64,000 nucleotides of DNA from Enterobacter kobei (GTDB taxonomy: Bacteria; Pseudomonadota; Gammaproteobacteria; Enterobacterales; Enterobacteriaceae). Below, one piece after another: positions 44,049 through 56,109 of the stretch. The notes under the pieces were generated by a model that was given only the letters and a program-made list of their open reading frames with translations, had not been told where the DNA came from and did not search any database. Location of the stretch: the NCBI RefSeq assembly GCF_001729765.1, contig NZ_CP017181.1, positions 2,728,001 through 2,792,000 of the forward strand. The letters are read 5' to 3'. The translations under genes were made by a program, and so were the position numbers. Position 1 is the stretch's first letter; each line of letters starts with the position of its first letter.

Positions 44049-44189
44049 AGCGATGCCCTCTTTCAGGTTTAACGCATGTGCAGAAAACCTTCTGCGCAGC
44101 TAAGGTAAGTATAGGTCATCAGCATAAAATCATTTTCCTCTCACCGACTTATCTTGCGTGCAGCAATAAAAAAAACTCACCGGTTTGTA

Positions 44190-44216
44190 TTAAGTTTGAG
44201 TGTGGATTGCCGATAA
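44190..44216 (+). promoter_or_regulatory. Sigma-28 (FliA) promoter of ycgR
   Basis: TTAAGTTT (44190-44197), an 11-base spacer and GCCGATAA (44209-44216). This matches the flagellar class 3 consensus TAAAGTTT-N11-GCCGATAA with one mismatch. It places ycgR in the flagellar regulon, as in E. coli. The start codon is 40 bp downstream. Confidence 0.88.
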
Positions 44217-44255
44217 CGCTCAGACAGTCTGTCATTAATCAAGGAGCCATCCGGC

Positions 44256-44987
44256 GTGAGTCATTACAGTGAGCAGTTCCTCAAGCAAAATCCGCTGGCT
44301 GTATTAGGGGTATTACGCGACCTGCAAAAAGGCGAAGTGCCGTTGCGCATCAGCTGGTCAAATAATCAGTTTATCAGCAAGATCCTTGACGTTTCGCAGG
44401 AGCGACTGATTGTTGACCTGGGCAGCCAGGAGTATGAAAACCGCGCTGCGCTAAGAGCGGAACATATTGCGGTGATGGCCGAAACCCATGGAGCTAAAGT
44501 GGAGTTTGTCCTGCCGCGACTGGAACTGAGCGAATATCAGGGACTTCCCGCTTTTGTGACCCCTCTTCCGGGCAACCTCTGGTTTGTCCAGCGTCGTGAA
44601 TACTTCCGCATCAGCGCCCCGCTTCATCCTGCCTATTTTTGTAAGGCCAAAATGCCGGACAAAAAAGAGCTTCGCTTCCGTCTCTTTGACCTGTCGCTGG
44701 GCGGAATGGGGGCGTTGCTGGATTCAGCGAAACCGGACGGACTGGTAGAAGGCATGCGTTTTACCCAAATTGAGCTCGATATGGGCGGCTGGGGTCGCTT
44801 TTATTTCGATGCACAGCTGATTGCCATCAGCGAGCGCACAGTGGTGGACAGCAAAAACGAAACGATTACCACGCCGCGTCTGAGCTTCCGTTTCCTGAAC
44901 GTCGGGCCAGGCGCTGAGCGCGAGCTGCAGCGTATTATCTACTCGCTGGAGCGTGAAGCACGGGAACGTGCAAATAAAGTCCTGTGA
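44256..44987 (+). CDS. ycgR: Flagellar brake protein YcgR (c-di-GMP receptor)
   Basis: A 243-residue protein with an N-terminal YcgR domain and a C-terminal PilZ domain. The c-di-GMP binding residues are visible: Arg113-Arg114 and Arg118 in QRREYFRIS, and DLSLGGMG downstream. With bound c-di-GMP it acts on the flagellar motor to slow swimming. The start codon is GTG. The gene has its own sigma-28 promoter. Confidence 0.97.
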   Translation: MSHYSEQFLKQNPLAVLGVLRDLQKGEVPLRISWSNNQFISKILDVSQERLIVDLGSQEYENRAALRAEHIAVMAETHGAKVEFVLPRLELSEYQGLPAFVTPLPGNLWFVQRREYFRISAPLHPAYFCKAKMPDKKELRFRLFDLSLGGMGALLDSAKPDGLVEGMRFTQIELDMGGWGRFYFDAQLIAISERTVVDSKNETITTPRLSFRFLNVGPGAERELQRIIYSLEREARERANKVL

Positions 44988-45015
44988 AAAAATCGGGCAG
45001 CGCAACCGCCGCCCG
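44986..45015 (-). terminator. Intrinsic terminator of emtA
   Basis: On the minus strand a stem CGGGC-GCG / CGC-GCCCG with a short loop is followed by ATTTTTTC. It ends emtA transcription and may also act weakly for ycgR from the other side. Confidence 0.7.
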
Positions 45016-45024
45016 TTTGCGGCA

Positions 45025-45636
45025 TTACATGGCATCCATCGCTTTCTGTACTTTCCAGATATAACGAGGCGCCTGTGGTGCCGGATGATTCTTCGCGACA
45101 TGCTCGACGAACTCATCTTTGTCCATGCCGTTGATCTCGTCTATCGCCTCTTTACGGTCAGAGGAGAAAGTTCTGAGCAGCGCCCCTGCACCGTTCACGT
45201 ATGAGACCACCAGCGCGTATTGCATCACTTCCGGATCCTCGATGCCCTTCAGCACGCCATGTTCCAGAATGCTCAGATACGCGGTACCCATGGAAATGTT
45301 GCGTTCCGGGTTCTTCAGCTCGCTGGTCGACGGCTGTCCGCTCCAGCCCATGTAGCGGTAGACCTCTCTCCCCGCCGTTGAAGCCTTAAGCTGCATCAGT
45401 CCCACCGCGTTGGATTTGCTGACGAGCGTAGGATTACCGCCGGACTCCACCGCAATAATCGCGGTGATCAGACGCGGGCTCACGCCCCAGGCCTTCCCGG
45501 CTTGTTCACTGATTGGCATCCACTGCATAGCCCGTTTCACCGGCACTTCCGGGTTCCAGGGCGGGTTTTGATAATCATGTTTTGAACTACAGCCAGCCAG
45601 CAGCACAATCAAAAAAGCAAACCATCTCAATTTCAC
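45025..45636 (-). CDS. emtA: Endo-type lytic transglycosylase EmtA (MltE)
   Basis: A 203-residue outer-membrane lipoprotein (lipobox LLAGC near residue 16) with a goose-lysozyme-like SLT domain. The catalytic glutamate is Glu64 in [18 protein letters not shown] and YVNGAGALL are conserved substrate-binding parts. It cuts glycan strands internally, forming 1,6-anhydromuramoyl ends. GTG start with AAGGA about 8 bases upstream. It is divergent from ldcA, another peptidoglycan enzyme. Confidence 0.95.
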   Translation of the reverse strand: MKLRWFAFLIVLLAGCSSKHDYQNPPWNPEVPVKRAMQWMPISEQAGKAWGVSPRLITAIIAVESGGNPTLVSKSNAVGLMQLKASTAGREVYRYMGWSGQPSTSELKNPERNISMGTAYLSILEHGVLKGIEDPEVMQYALVVSYVNGAGALLRTFSSDRKEAIDEINGMDKDEFVEHVAKNHPAPQAPRYIWKVQKAMDAM

Positions 45637-45742
45637 GTCATCTATCCTTATAGCCGGTCATCGCGGTGCGCCGCCCTTGAAGCAGGCAGCGTATACGCGG
45701 CATGATATAGACAATTAGTTTCTCATTCAGCAAGGAATTGCC

Positions 45743-46657
45743 ATGTCTCAGTTTCATCTCATCGCGCCGTCGGGCTACTGCATTAACCAGGACGCGGCAC
45801 AGCGGGGCGTTCAGCGCTTACTGGAATCTGGCCATCAGGTAGAAAATCAGACAATTATCCCCCGCCGCCAGCAGCGTTTTGCCGGAACGGAAGCGCAGAG
45901 GCTGAATGATATCAATAGCCTGGTGAGTCTGAAGGGTAAGGATCGCATCGTCCTTGCCGTGCGCGGCGGCTACGGGGCGAGCAGGCTGCTGGAGAGCATT
46001 GACTGGCAGGGTCTGGCGCAGCGCCAGCAGCAGGATCCGCTGCTGATTTGCGGCCACAGCGATTTCACCGTCATCCAGCTAGGTCTTCTGGCCCTGCATA
46101 ATGTCATCACGTTTAGCGGCCCAATGCTGGCCGGTAACTTCGGCGCGCCAGAGCTGGATGCGTTTACCATGGAACACTTCTGGCGCGCGCTGCGTAATCC
46201 TGCCTACAGCGTGGAGTGGCAAGGCAACGGACCGCACTGGGAGTGTGAAGGCCAGCTCTGGGGCGGAAACCTGGCGATGCTGGTCTCGCTCATCGGCACG
46301 CCGTGGATGCCGGACATCGAGGACGGCATTCTGGTGCTGGAAGATATCAACGAACATCCGTTCCGCGTCGAGCGCATGCTATTGCAGCTTTATCATGCCG
46401 GTATTCTTGCGCGTCAGTCCGCGATTGTGCTGGGCAGCTTTAGCGGCGCTGCCCCCAATGACTATGACGCGGGCTACTCGCTGGAAACGATGGTCGATTT
46501 CATTCGCTCCCGGCTGGACATTCCCGTCATCACCGGGCTGGATTTCGGCCATGAGCAGCAAACCGTCACTCTTGCGCTGGGGGCGCACGCCGGGCTGAAG
46601 CATGATGATGGCGGAAGCCAGCTCACCATCAGCGGCCATCCGGTCATAAAGGGGTAA
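45743..46657 (+). CDS. ldcA: Muramoyltetrapeptide L,D-carboxypeptidase LdcA
   Basis: A 304-residue S66-family serine peptidase of the cytoplasm. It removes the terminal D-Ala from recycled muropeptide tetrapeptides, a step needed for peptidoglycan recycling. The nucleophile lies in LLICGHSDFT; VLVLEDINEHPFRVERML and the C-terminal GLDFGHEQQTVTLALGA supply the Glu and His. AAGGA precedes the ATG. Confidence 0.95.
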   Translation: MSQFHLIAPSGYCINQDAAQRGVQRLLESGHQVENQTIIPRRQQRFAGTEAQRLNDINSLVSLKGKDRIVLAVRGGYGASRLLESIDWQGLAQRQQQDPLLICGHSDFTVIQLGLLALHNVITFSGPMLAGNFGAPELDAFTMEHFWRALRNPAYSVEWQGNGPHWECEGQLWGGNLAMLVSLIGTPWMPDIEDGILVLEDINEHPFRVERMLLQLYHAGILARQSAIVLGSFSGAAPNDYDAGYSLETMVDFIRSRLDIPVITGLDFGHEQQTVTLALGAHAGLKHDDGGSQLTISGHPVIKG

Positions 46658-46682
46658 AAAATCCGTTAAACCGCCTTAATAA

Positions 46683-46728
46683 AACGCTGTTACCGACGTT
46701 AATATGTTAGGGTTTTAGTAACAGCGTT
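46683..46728. promoter_or_regulatory. Perfect 11-bp inverted repeat upstream of cvrA
   Basis: Arms AACGCTGTTAC and GTAACAGCGTT separated by 24 bases, ending 26 bp before the cvrA start. It is not followed by a T-run. It may be a regulator site or a 5'-leader hairpin that affects cvrA translation. Confidence 0.5.
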
Positions 46729-46754
46729 AACATTGAGGTGGGAGTAAGAGAACA

Positions 46755-48488
46755 TTGGATGCCGCAGCGATAATCAGCCTTTTCATTTTGGGTTCTGTCC
46801 TTGTAACCAGCAGTATTTTATTAAGTTCATTTTCATCGCGTCTCGGCATACCTATTCTTGTTATTTTCCTTGCTATCGGCATGCTGGCTGGCATTGATGG
46901 CATCGGCGGTATCCCATTCGATAACTACCCTTTTGCCTACATGGTGAGTAACCTCGCCCTGGCGGTGATCCTGCTTGACGGCGGCATGCGTACGCAGGCG
47001 AGCTCCTTCCGCGTGGCCCTGGGGCCTGCGCTTTCACTTGCCACGGTCGGCGTGTTAATTACCTCTGGCCTCACCGGGATGATGGCTGCGTGGCTTTTCC
47101 ATCTGAATATCATGGAGGGTTTGCTGATTGGCGCGATTGTCGGCTCAACCGACGCGGCAGCCGTATTTTCCCTGCTCGGTGGAAAAGGGCTTAACGAACG
47201 TGTCGGCTCAACGCTTGAGATTGAATCCGGCAGTAACGACCCGATGGCGGTGTTCCTGACCATCACGCTGATCGAGATGATCCAGCAGCACGAGACCGGG
47301 CTGAGCTGGATGTTCGCGTGGCATATCCTGCAGCAGTTCGGCCTGGGGATACTGATAGGTCTGGCGGGGGGATACCTGTTACAGCAGATGATTAACCGCA
47401 TCTCGCTCCCCTCGGGGCTGTATCCACTGCTGGCGCTGAGCGGCGGGATCCTGATTTTTGCCGTCACCACCGCTCTGGACGGCAGCGGTATTCTCGCGGT
47501 CTACCTCTGCGGATTCCTGATGGGTAACCGCCCTATCCGCAACCGTCACGCTATTTTGCAAAACTTCGACGGTCTTGCCTGGCTGGCGCAGATCGGCATG
47601 TTCCTGGTACTGGGCCTGCTGGTCACGCCCTCGGATCTGCTGCCGATTGCCATTCCGGCGCTGCTGCTGTCTGCGTGGATGATCTTCTTCGCCCGTCCGC
47701 TGTCGGTGTTTGCCGGTCTGCTGCCGTTTCGCGGCTTCAACCTGCGCGAGCGTGTCTTTATCAGCTGGGTGGGCCTGCGTGGCGCGGTGCCGATTATCCT
47801 TGCCGTCTTCCCGATGATGGCCGGGCTGGATAACGCACGACTGTTCTTTAACGTGGCGTTCTTCGTGGTGCTGATTTCACTGCTGTTCCAGGGGACATCG
47901 CTCGGATGGGCGGCGAAAAAAGCCAAAGTGGTGGTCCCGCCCGTGGGCTGGCCGGTGTCCCGCGTGGGGCTCGATATTCATCCGGAGAACCCGTGGGAAC
48001 AGTTCGTCTATCAACTGAGCGCCGACAAGTGGTGCGTAGGGGCATCGCTGCGCGATTTGCACATGCCGGCCGAAACGCGGATTGCCGCGCTGTTTCGCGA
48101 TAATGTCCTGCAACACCCTACCGGCAGCACCCGGCTTCGCGAAGGGGATATTTTGTGCGTGATTGGCCGCGAGCGCGATCTGCCCGCGCTGGGCAAGTTG
48201 TTCAGCCAGTCGCCTCCGGTGGCGCTGGACCAGCGTTTCTTCGGCGATTTTATTCTGGAAGCCAGCGCCAAATTTGCGGATGTGGCGCTGATTTACGGTC
48301 TGGATGAAGGTGCTGAAGACGGTGATAACCAGCAAACGCTGGGCGAAATCATCCAGCAACGACTTGGCGCTGCGCCGGTCGTCGGCGATCAGGTGGAATT
48401 TGCCGGGATGATCTGGACCGTTGCCGAAAAAGAAGATAACGCGGTGCGGAAAGTCGGTTTGCGGCCGATGGAAGAGGACGCAGAGTAG
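46755..48488 (+). CDS. cvrA: K+/H+ antiporter CvrA (NhaP2 family)
   Basis: A 577-residue CPA1-family antiporter with about 12 membrane helices (first ones [34 protein letters not shown]) carrying the [10 protein letters not shown] ion-binding motif and [13 protein letters not shown]. The C-terminal 180 residues form a cytoplasmic TrkA-C-like and CorC-like regulatory domain. It exports K+ in exchange for protons and helps cell-volume control at low osmolarity. The start codon is TTG (matching the E. coli N-terminus MDA); no in-frame ATG fits. Confidence 0.95.
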   Translation: MDAAAIISLFILGSVLVTSSILLSSFSSRLGIPILVIFLAIGMLAGIDGIGGIPFDNYPFAYMVSNLALAVILLDGGMRTQASSFRVALGPALSLATVGVLITSGLTGMMAAWLFHLNIMEGLLIGAIVGSTDAAAVFSLLGGKGLNERVGSTLEIESGSNDPMAVFLTITLIEMIQQHETGLSWMFAWHILQQFGLGILIGLAGGYLLQQMINRISLPSGLYPLLALSGGILIFAVTTALDGSGILAVYLCGFLMGNRPIRNRHAILQNFDGLAWLAQIGMFLVLGLLVTPSDLLPIAIPALLLSAWMIFFARPLSVFAGLLPFRGFNLRERVFISWVGLRGAVPIILAVFPMMAGLDNARLFFNVAFFVVLISLLFQGTSLGWAAKKAKVVVPPVGWPVSRVGLDIHPENPWEQFVYQLSADKWCVGASLRDLHMPAETRIAALFRDNVLQHPTGSTRLREGDILCVIGRERDLPALGKLFSQSPPVALDQRFFGDFILEASAKFADVALIYGLDEGAEDGDNQQTLGEIIQQRLGAAPVVGDQVEFAGMIWTVAEKEDNAVRKVGLRPMEEDAE

Positions 48489-48495
48489 CGGGTTT

Positions 48496-48527
48496 ATGCC
48501 GGGTGGCGGCTGCGCCTTACCCGGCAT
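48496..48527. repeat. REP palindrome between cvrA and dadX
   Basis: One REP unit ATGCCGGGTGGCGG...ACCCGGCAT between the convergent stops of cvrA and dadX. Confidence 0.85.
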
Positions 48528-48536
48528 AAGAACACG

Positions 48537-49607
48537 TTACACCGTCACAACTGGCACTCTCGGCGCCAGGGCGCACATCAATTCATACCCCACCGTTCCC
48601 GCCGCCGCGGCCACGTCATCAATTTTGACTTCATTGCCCCACAGCTCAACCGGTGAACCGATGCCCGCCTGCGGACACGGCGTGAGGTCAACCGCCAGCA
48701 TATCCATTGACACGGTCCCCACCGTGCCCGTACGGACGCAGTCCACCCAGACAGGCGTACCGGTTGGCGCGATGCGCGGATAGCCGTCGGCATACCCGCC
48801 TGCCACAATACCAATTCGCTGTTCGCCCTGCGCCCGGTAGCGGCTGCCATAGCCCACCGTGTCGCCCGCCTTCAGCGTCTGCACGCCGATAATCTCACTG
48901 CGCAGGGACATCACCGGCTTCAGGCCGCTGTTGGCGATATCCTGCCATTGACCGGACGGGGATGCACCATACAGAACGATCCCCGGACGCACCCAGTTAT
49001 AATGCGCTTCGGGATGCCAAAGCGTCGCCGCAGAGTTCGACAGCGAGCGCGGACAGTCCAGCCCTTCTGCCGCCTGCTCAATGCGGACCATGGCATCGGC
49101 AATGCCGTCCGGTTTTTCCGCATCGGCAAAGTGCGCCATCAGCGTCATTTCGCCCACATTTTTCAGGGCGCGCAGCTGTTGCCAGACCGTATGTACCCGC
49201 TCAGGCTGAAAGCCCAGACGGTTCATGCCGCTGTTTACCTTGAGATAGATATCCAGCGGCGCGTGGAGTTTTGCATCCTGAATCGCTTTAATCTGCCAGT
49301 TGCTGTGAATGCTGGTGGTCAGACGATACTTATCCAGCAACGGCAGATCCTCGGGGTGGAAGAACCCTTCCAGCAGCAAAATCGGCCCTTTCCAGCCGCG
49401 TTCGCGCAGCAGGATAGCCTCTTCCAGATTGAGCAACGCAAAACCGTCGGTGGCGCTGAGCGCGCTCCAGATACGGTCAATACCGTGGCCGTAGGCATTC
49501 GCTTTGACTACCGACCAGACGCGCGAACCAGGTGCTGCCCGGCGAACAATTTGCAGGTTTTCCTTCAGGGCCTGCAGATCCAGCTGAGCCAGAACAGGAC
49601 GGGACAT
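48537..49607 (-). CDS. dadX: Catabolic alanine racemase DadX
   Basis: A 356-residue fold type III PLP enzyme, same length as E. coli DadX. The PLP lysine lies in VKANAYGHG near residue 35, and GYGSRYRA contains the second catalytic tyrosine region. It converts L-alanine to D-alanine, which DadA then oxidises. It follows dadA by 9 bp in the dadAX operon. Confidence 0.97.
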   Translation of the reverse strand: MSRPVLAQLDLQALKENLQIVRRAAPGSRVWSVVKANAYGHGIDRIWSALSATDGFALLNLEEAILLRERGWKGPILLLEGFFHPEDLPLLDKYRLTTSIHSNWQIKAIQDAKLHAPLDIYLKVNSGMNRLGFQPERVHTVWQQLRALKNVGEMTLMAHFADAEKPDGIADAMVRIEQAAEGLDCPRSLSNSAATLWHPEAHYNWVRPGIVLYGASPSGQWQDIANSGLKPVMSLRSEIIGVQTLKAGDTVGYGSRYRAQGEQRIGIVAGGYADGYPRIAPTGTPVWVDCVRTGTVGTVSMDMLAVDLTPCPQAGIGSPVELWGNEVKIDDVAAAAGTVGYELMCALAPRVPVVTV

Positions 49608-49616
49608 GACAACTCC

Positions 49617-51236
<1,620 letters not shown>

Positions 51237-52769
51237 ATGGCTACTATTGATTCCCTGAACAAGGACAACACACGTCTGAGCGATGGACCCGACTGGACCT
51301 TCGAGCTGCTGGATGTCTACCTCGCCGAAATCGACCGGGTGGCAAAACTGTATCGCCTGGATACCTATCCCCATCAAATTGAGGTGATTACCTCTGAACA
51401 GATGATGGACGCTTACTCCAGCGTCGGGATGCCGATCAACTATCCGCACTGGTCGTTTGGTAAAAAATTCATTGAAACGGAGCGCCTGTATAAACACGGT
51501 CAGCAGGGGCTGGCGTATGAGATTGTGATTAACTCCAATCCGTGTATTGCGTATTTAATGGAAGAGAACACCATTACCATGCAGGCGCTGGTGATGGCCC
51601 ACGCCTGTTACGGCCATAACTCGTTTTTCAAAAATAACTATCTCTTCCGCAGCTGGACGGATGCCAGCTCCATCGTTGATTACCTGATCTTCGCGCGTAA
51701 ATACATCACCGACTGCGAAGAGCGTTATGGCGTGGATGAGGTGGAGAAACTGCTCGACTCCTGCCACGCCCTGATGAACTACGGCGTGGACCGCTACAAA
51801 CGCCCGCAGAAAATCTCCCTGCAGGAGGAGAAAGCCCGACAGAAAAGCCGCGAAGAGTATCTGCAAAGCCAGGTGAACATGCTGTGGCGCACCCTGCCGA
51901 AGCGTGAGGAAGAGAAAGCCGTCGCCGAGACGCGTCGTTATCCCTCCGAGCCGCAGGAAAACCTGCTCTACTTTATGGAGAAAAACGCCCCGCTGCTGGA
52001 GCCGTGGCAGCGTGAGATCCTGCGCATCGTGCGCAAGGTCAGCCAGTATTTCTATCCGCAGAAACAGACGCAGGTGATGAACGAAGGCTGGGCGACATTC
52101 TGGCACTACACCATCCTCAACCATCTGTATGACGAGGGGAGAGTGACCGAGCGGTTCATGATGGAGTTTCTCCACAGCCATACCAACGTCGTGTTTCAGC
52201 CGCCTTATAACAGCCCGTGGTACAGCGGGATTAACCCGTATGCGCTTGGCTTTGCGATGTTTCAAGATATTAAGCGTATCTGTCAGTCGCCAACGGAAGA
52301 AGACAAGTACTGGTTCCCGGATATCGCCGGTTCAGACTGGCTTGAAACGCTGCATTTTGCGATGCGCGATTTTAAGGACGAGAGCTTTATCAGCCAGTTT
52401 ATGTCGCCGAAGATCATGCGTGATTTCCGCTTCTTCACCGTGCTGGACGATGATCGTAACAACTACCTGGAGATTTCTGCGATTCATAACGAAGAGGGGT
52501 ACCGCGAGATCCGCTCACGGCTCTCTTCTCAGTACAACCTGAGCAATCTTGAGCCCAATATTCAGGTCTGGAACGTCGATTTACGCGGTGACCGTTCTCT
52601 GACGCTGCGTTATATCCCGCACAACCGCGCGCCGCTGGATAAAGGACGTAAAGAGGTGCTGAAGCATGTTCACCGCCTGTGGGGCTTTGACGTGCAGCTG
52701 GAACAGCAGAATGAGGACGGCAGCGTAGAACTGCTGGAACGTTGCCCGGCGCGGTTGAATACGTTGTAA
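51237..52769 (+). CDS. ycgB: SpoVR-family protein YcgB
   Basis: A 510-residue protein, same length as E. coli YcgB. The SpoVR family is widespread but its biochemical role is not settled; it co-occurs with yeaG/yeaH and is a stationary-phase trait in E. coli. Conserved segments include INYPHWSFGKKF, MAHACYGHNSFFKNN and VMNEGWATFWHY, the last with His and Glu residues that look like a metal site. It is cytoplasmic. The ATG at 51237 has GAGG upstream; a 17-codon extension is not supported. Confidence 0.96.
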   Translation: MATIDSLNKDNTRLSDGPDWTFELLDVYLAEIDRVAKLYRLDTYPHQIEVITSEQMMDAYSSVGMPINYPHWSFGKKFIETERLYKHGQQGLAYEIVINSNPCIAYLMEENTITMQALVMAHACYGHNSFFKNNYLFRSWTDASSIVDYLIFARKYITDCEERYGVDEVEKLLDSCHALMNYGVDRYKRPQKISLQEEKARQKSREEYLQSQVNMLWRTLPKREEEKAVAETRRYPSEPQENLLYFMEKNAPLLEPWQREILRIVRKVSQYFYPQKQTQVMNEGWATFWHYTILNHLYDEGRVTERFMMEFLHSHTNVVFQPPYNSPWYSGINPYALGFAMFQDIKRICQSPTEEDKYWFPDIAGSDWLETLHFAMRDFKDESFISQFMSPKIMRDFRFFTVLDDDRNNYLEISAIHNEEGYREIRSRLSSQYNLSNLEPNIQVWNVDLRGDRSLTLRYIPHNRAPLDKGRKEVLKHVHRLWGFDVQLEQQNEDGSVELLERCPARLNTL

Positions 52770-52777
52770 TGTTTTTT

Positions 52778-52845
52778 GCCGGGTGGCGGCTACGCCTTAC
52801 CCGGCCTACGGGTTTGTAGGCCCGGTAAGCGAAGCGCCACCGGGC
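52778..52845. repeat. REP pair (BIME) after ycgB
   Basis: Opposed REP units GCCGGGTGGCGG...CCCGGC (52778-52805) and GCCCGGTAAGCG...CCGGGC (52820-52845), between the convergent ends of ycgB and fadR. Arrangement and sequence are nearly the same as the pair after treA. Confidence 0.85.
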
Positions 52846-52846
52846 G

Positions 52847-52876
52847 AAAAAAAACCTCTCACTTGAGAGGTTTTTC
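52847..52876. terminator. Bidirectional terminator between ycgB and fadR
   Basis: Perfect arms AAAACCTCTC and GAGAGGTTTT with an ACTT loop. A-run on the left and T-run on the right make it functional for both convergent genes. It touches the fadR stop. Confidence 0.85.
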
Positions 52877-52878
52877 TT

Positions 52879-53598
52879 TCAGCGACTCTGAATCGCTAAA
52901 TCGCCCGGCAGCGTTTTTTGCATGCGATGCCAGATTTCACCGGAATCATGACCGTAGCGACGCACGGTTTCATAAACCTGATCGTGCAGCCCTTCAGTGC
53001 AGAGCTTGCTGAGCTTATGGTAGAAACCCAGTGCCAGACTGCGCGCTTCGGGATTGGCAAAGTAGTGACGACCAATGCGGGTATAGAGCCCTTTCATCCC
53101 GTTGAGGATAAGACCGTAAATCGGGTTGCCGGAGGCAAACGCCAGACCGCGGAAGACGTTGTAATCGAGGGTGGCAAAGGCATCGGCATGATCTTCGACC
53201 TCGTTTGCGCTGGCCAGCACTGCAAGCGCATCTTCCGGGTGCTGACGGAAAGCGGTACGAATAAAGATCGTCGCGATGTTGGTACGCACTGAGAGCAGAT
53301 TATCAATGAGCTGCGGTACGCTTTCGTGGTCGAGGCGCGCCAGCGTTTCAAGAATGTTCAGCCCCGAGGTTTCCCAGAAGTTGTTTACTTTTGTTGGCTT
53401 GCCGTGCTGGATCGTCAACCATCCATCACGCGCCAGTCGCTGAAGCACTTCACGCAGCGTGGTGCGAGTGACGCCAATCAGTTCAGAGAGTTCGCGTTCA
53501 GCCGGAAGAATGGACCCTGCAGGGAAGCGATTATTCCAGATGCTTTCAATGATGTACTCTTCCGCGAAACCCGCCGGGCTCTGCGCCTTAATGACCAT
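52879..53598 (-). CDS. fadR: Fatty-acid regulator FadR
   Basis: A 239-residue GntR-family regulator, same length as E. coli FadR. The winged helix-turn-helix ([26 protein letters not shown]) is followed by the acyl-CoA-binding domain. FadR represses fatty-acid degradation genes and activates fabA/fabB; long-chain acyl-CoA releases it from DNA. Its target fadD is also in the window, with a matching operator. The ATG at 53598 gives the known N-terminus [15 protein letters not shown]. It is divergent from nhaB. Confidence 0.98.
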   Translation of the reverse strand: MVIKAQSPAGFAEEYIIESIWNNRFPAGSILPAERELSELIGVTRTTLREVLQRLARDGWLTIQHGKPTKVNNFWETSGLNILETLARLDHESVPQLIDNLLSVRTNIATIFIRTAFRQHPEDALAVLASANEVEDHADAFATLDYNVFRGLAFASGNPIYGLILNGMKGLYTRIGRHYFANPEARSLALGFYHKLSKLCTEGLHDQVYETVRRYGHDSGEIWHRMQKTLPGDLAIQSR

Positions 53599-53798
53599 AG
53601 TGAGATTTCCATTACACAGCTTTAGCAAATTGCACTCATCATACCAGAGGCATGCAGCGGCAGGTAGCGCGGTAAAGAGAGAAAAGAGGGATCGCCGTTT
53701 CATTTTTATGAAATTTACAATGCTCGCTTATCCGCCGCCGGGCCGCAATTTTGCGTATACTGATGTTTTGTTTTACGTGACGGGGAAGGACGTCTGTT

Positions 53799-55337
53799 GT
53801 GGAAATTTCTTTTGGGCGCGCGCTGTGGCGCAATTTTTTAGGTCAGTCTCCTGACTGGTACAAACTGATACTGCTGGTTTTCCTGGTCGTTAACCCCCTT
53901 ATTTTTAGCGTGAACCCGTTTATCGCCGGATGGCTGCTGGTGGCGGAGTTTATCTTCACCCTGGCAATGGCGCTGAAATGTTACCCTCTGCTGCCTGGCG
54001 GTCTGCTGGCTTTTGAAGCAGTGGTCATCGGGATGACGTCTGCTGAGCATGTCAAAGCAGAGCTGGCGTCAAATCTGGAAGTGCTCCTGCTGCTGATATT
54101 TATGGTGGCCGGGATCTACTTTATGAAACAGCTGCTGCTGTTTATCTTCACTCGCCTGTTGCTCAGCATTCCGTCTAAAACGGTATTGTCGCTGGCGTTT
54201 TGCCTTGCTGCTGCCTTTCTTTCGGCCTTCCTGGATGCCCTGACCGTTGTTGCGGTGGTGATCAGCGTCGCCGTCGGGTTTTACGGGATTTATCACCGCG
54301 TGGCCTCGTCCCGCCCGGGCGAAGACTTGCAGGATGACAGCCACGTTGAGGCGCATAACCGTGAGGTGCTGGAGCAGTTCCGCGCGTTTCTGCGCAGTCT
54401 GATGATGCATGCTGGCGTAGGGACTGCGTTGGGCGGCGTGATGACCATGGTGGGTGAGCCGCAAAACCTGATCATCGCTAAAGCGGCTGAATGGCATTTT
54501 GGCGAGTTTTTCCTGCGTATGGCCCCCGTGAGCGTGCCTGTCCTTATCTGCGGGTTAGCAACCTGCATTCTGGTCGAAAAGTTCAGGGTATTCGGCTACG
54601 GCGCGCAACTGCCTGAGCCGGTCCGCAGTGAGCTGCATAAATTTGACGAGCAGAGCCGCAAACAGCGCACGCGGCAAGAGACGCTGCGTCTGATTGCGCA
54701 GGGTATCATTGGCGTCTGGCTTATCGTCGCGCTGGCATTGCATCTTGCAGAGGTTGGGTTGATTGGCCTCTCCGTCATTATTCTTGCGACCACCTTTAGC
54801 GGCGTAACGGATGAGCATGCTATTGGCAAAGCGTTTACGGAAGCCCTGCCATTTACCGCGCTGCTGGCGGTCTTCTTTGCGGTTGTGGCGGTGATTATCG
54901 ACCAGCATCTGTTTGCCCCCATAATTACCTTTGTGCTGCAGGCTGCACCAGACGCGCAGCTTACGCTCTTCTATCTGTTCAACGGCCTCCTGTCGTCCAT
55001 CTCCGATAACGTCTTTGTCGGGACGGTCTACATCAACGAAGCCAAATCCGCGATGGAAGAAGGCATTATTAACGCAGGACAGTTTGAGCTGCTGGCCGTG
55101 GCCATCAATACCGGCACTAACCTGCCGTCGGTAGCGACGCCAAATGGACAAGCCGCCTTCCTGTTCCTGCTGACCTCTGCCCTTGCGCCACTCATACGTC
55201 TTTCTTATGGAAGAATGGTCTGGATGGCGCTGCCCTATACGCTGGTACTCACAATTGTGGGATTGCTTTGCGTCAAAATTACCCTCATTCCCTGTACGCA
55301 ATGGCTGATACAAGCGGGTATACTTGCGGCGCACTAA
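53799..55337 (+). CDS. nhaB: Na+/H+ antiporter NhaB
   Basis: A 512-residue inner-membrane antiporter with about 12 helices, matching E. coli NhaB along its whole length. It expels Na+ in exchange for protons and works mainly near neutral pH. Conserved parts are [37 protein letters not shown] and [22 protein letters not shown]. The start codon is GTG with AAGGA upstream. Confidence 0.97.
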   Translation: MEISFGRALWRNFLGQSPDWYKLILLVFLVVNPLIFSVNPFIAGWLLVAEFIFTLAMALKCYPLLPGGLLAFEAVVIGMTSAEHVKAELASNLEVLLLLIFMVAGIYFMKQLLLFIFTRLLLSIPSKTVLSLAFCLAAAFLSAFLDALTVVAVVISVAVGFYGIYHRVASSRPGEDLQDDSHVEAHNREVLEQFRAFLRSLMMHAGVGTALGGVMTMVGEPQNLIIAKAAEWHFGEFFLRMAPVSVPVLICGLATCILVEKFRVFGYGAQLPEPVRSELHKFDEQSRKQRTRQETLRLIAQGIIGVWLIVALALHLAEVGLIGLSVIILATTFSGVTDEHAIGKAFTEALPFTALLAVFFAVVAVIIDQHLFAPIITFVLQAAPDAQLTLFYLFNGLLSSISDNVFVGTVYINEAKSAMEEGIINAGQFELLAVAINTGTNLPSVATPNGQAAFLFLLTSALAPLIRLSYGRMVWMALPYTLVLTIVGLLCVKITLIPCTQWLIQAGILAAH

Positions 55338-55348
55338 ATGAGGCCTCT

Positions 55349-55376
55349 CGGGCAGTTCGCTGCCCGTTTGCCTTTT
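55349..55376 (+). terminator. Terminator of nhaB
   Basis: Stem CGGGCAG / CTGCCCG with a TTCG tetraloop, followed by TTTGCCTTTT. It lies 11 bp after the nhaB stop. Confidence 0.75.
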
Positions 55377-55480
55377 CGCACGATAAACATCCGATTACGT
55401 TTTATTTCGTCAGGTACAGGTGGCGCGAAAAACGAATTCGTTTACACTGCGCTTTCTAAGCATGTTCCAGGGAAATGATT

Positions 55481-56011
55481 ATGTTGAGATTTTTAAACCA
55501 GTGCTCTCGCGGTCGCGGAGCGTGGTTGTTGATGGCCCTGACCGCCTTTGCGCTGGAAATGGTCGCGCTGTGGTTCCAGCACGTGATGGGGCTGAAACCC
55601 TGCGTGCTCTGTATCTACGAGCGCTGCGCCCTGTTTGGCATTATGGGTGCGGGCCTGGTAGGCGCCATCGCCCCGAAATCGCCGTTGCGCTACGCGGGTA
55701 TTGCAATCTGGCTGTACAGCGCCTGGAAAGGAATTGAACTCTCCTGGCAGCACACCATGATGCAGCTGCATCCGTCACCGTTTATGACCTGTGATTTTGC
55801 CGCCCGCTTCCCGAGCTGGCTGCCGCTGGATAAATGGCTGCCGCAGGTGTTTGTCGCATCCGGTGACTGCTCTGTCCGTCAGTGGGAATTCCTGACGCTG
55901 GAGATGCCACAGTGGCTGGTGGGGATTTTTGTCGCCTACTTCATCGTGGCGTTGCTGGTGCTGATTGCCCAGCCGTTCAAGCCGAAGAAACGTGATTTGT
56001 TCGGAAGGTAA
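55481..56011 (+). CDS. dsbB: Disulfide bond formation protein DsbB
   Basis: A 176-residue four-helix inner-membrane protein, same length as E. coli DsbB. The redox cysteines are all present: Cys41 and Cys44 (CVLC), and Cys104 and Cys130 in the second periplasmic loop. It reoxidises DsbA and passes electrons to quinones. The ATG at 55481 is preferred (AGGGA 8 bases upstream). In E. coli umuDC precede the next genes here; they are absent. Confidence 0.98.
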   Translation: MLRFLNQCSRGRGAWLLMALTAFALEMVALWFQHVMGLKPCVLCIYERCALFGIMGAGLVGAIAPKSPLRYAGIAIWLYSAWKGIELSWQHTMMQLHPSPFMTCDFAARFPSWLPLDKWLPQVFVASGDCSVRQWEFLTLEMPQWLVGIFVAYFIVALLVLIAQPFKPKKRDLFGR

Positions 56012-56039
56012 AAGCAAAACGGCAACGTCAGTTTTGTAG

Positions 56040-56065
56040 GTCGGGTAAGCGCAGCGCCACCCGAC
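56040..56065. repeat. REP palindrome after dsbB
   Basis: One REP unit GTCGGGTAAGCG...CACCCGAC, directly followed by a terminator. Confidence 0.8.
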
Positions 56066-56077
56066 ACAACAGCGCAT

Positions 56078-56109
56078 AATAAAAAACCCGCCTCGGCGGG
56101 TTTTTTATT
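56078..56109. terminator. Bidirectional terminator between dsbB and ycgN
   Basis: Perfect 15-base arms (AATAAAAAACCCGCC and its complement) with a 2-base centre; A-run and T-run flank the stem, so it works on both strands. Confidence 0.9.
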
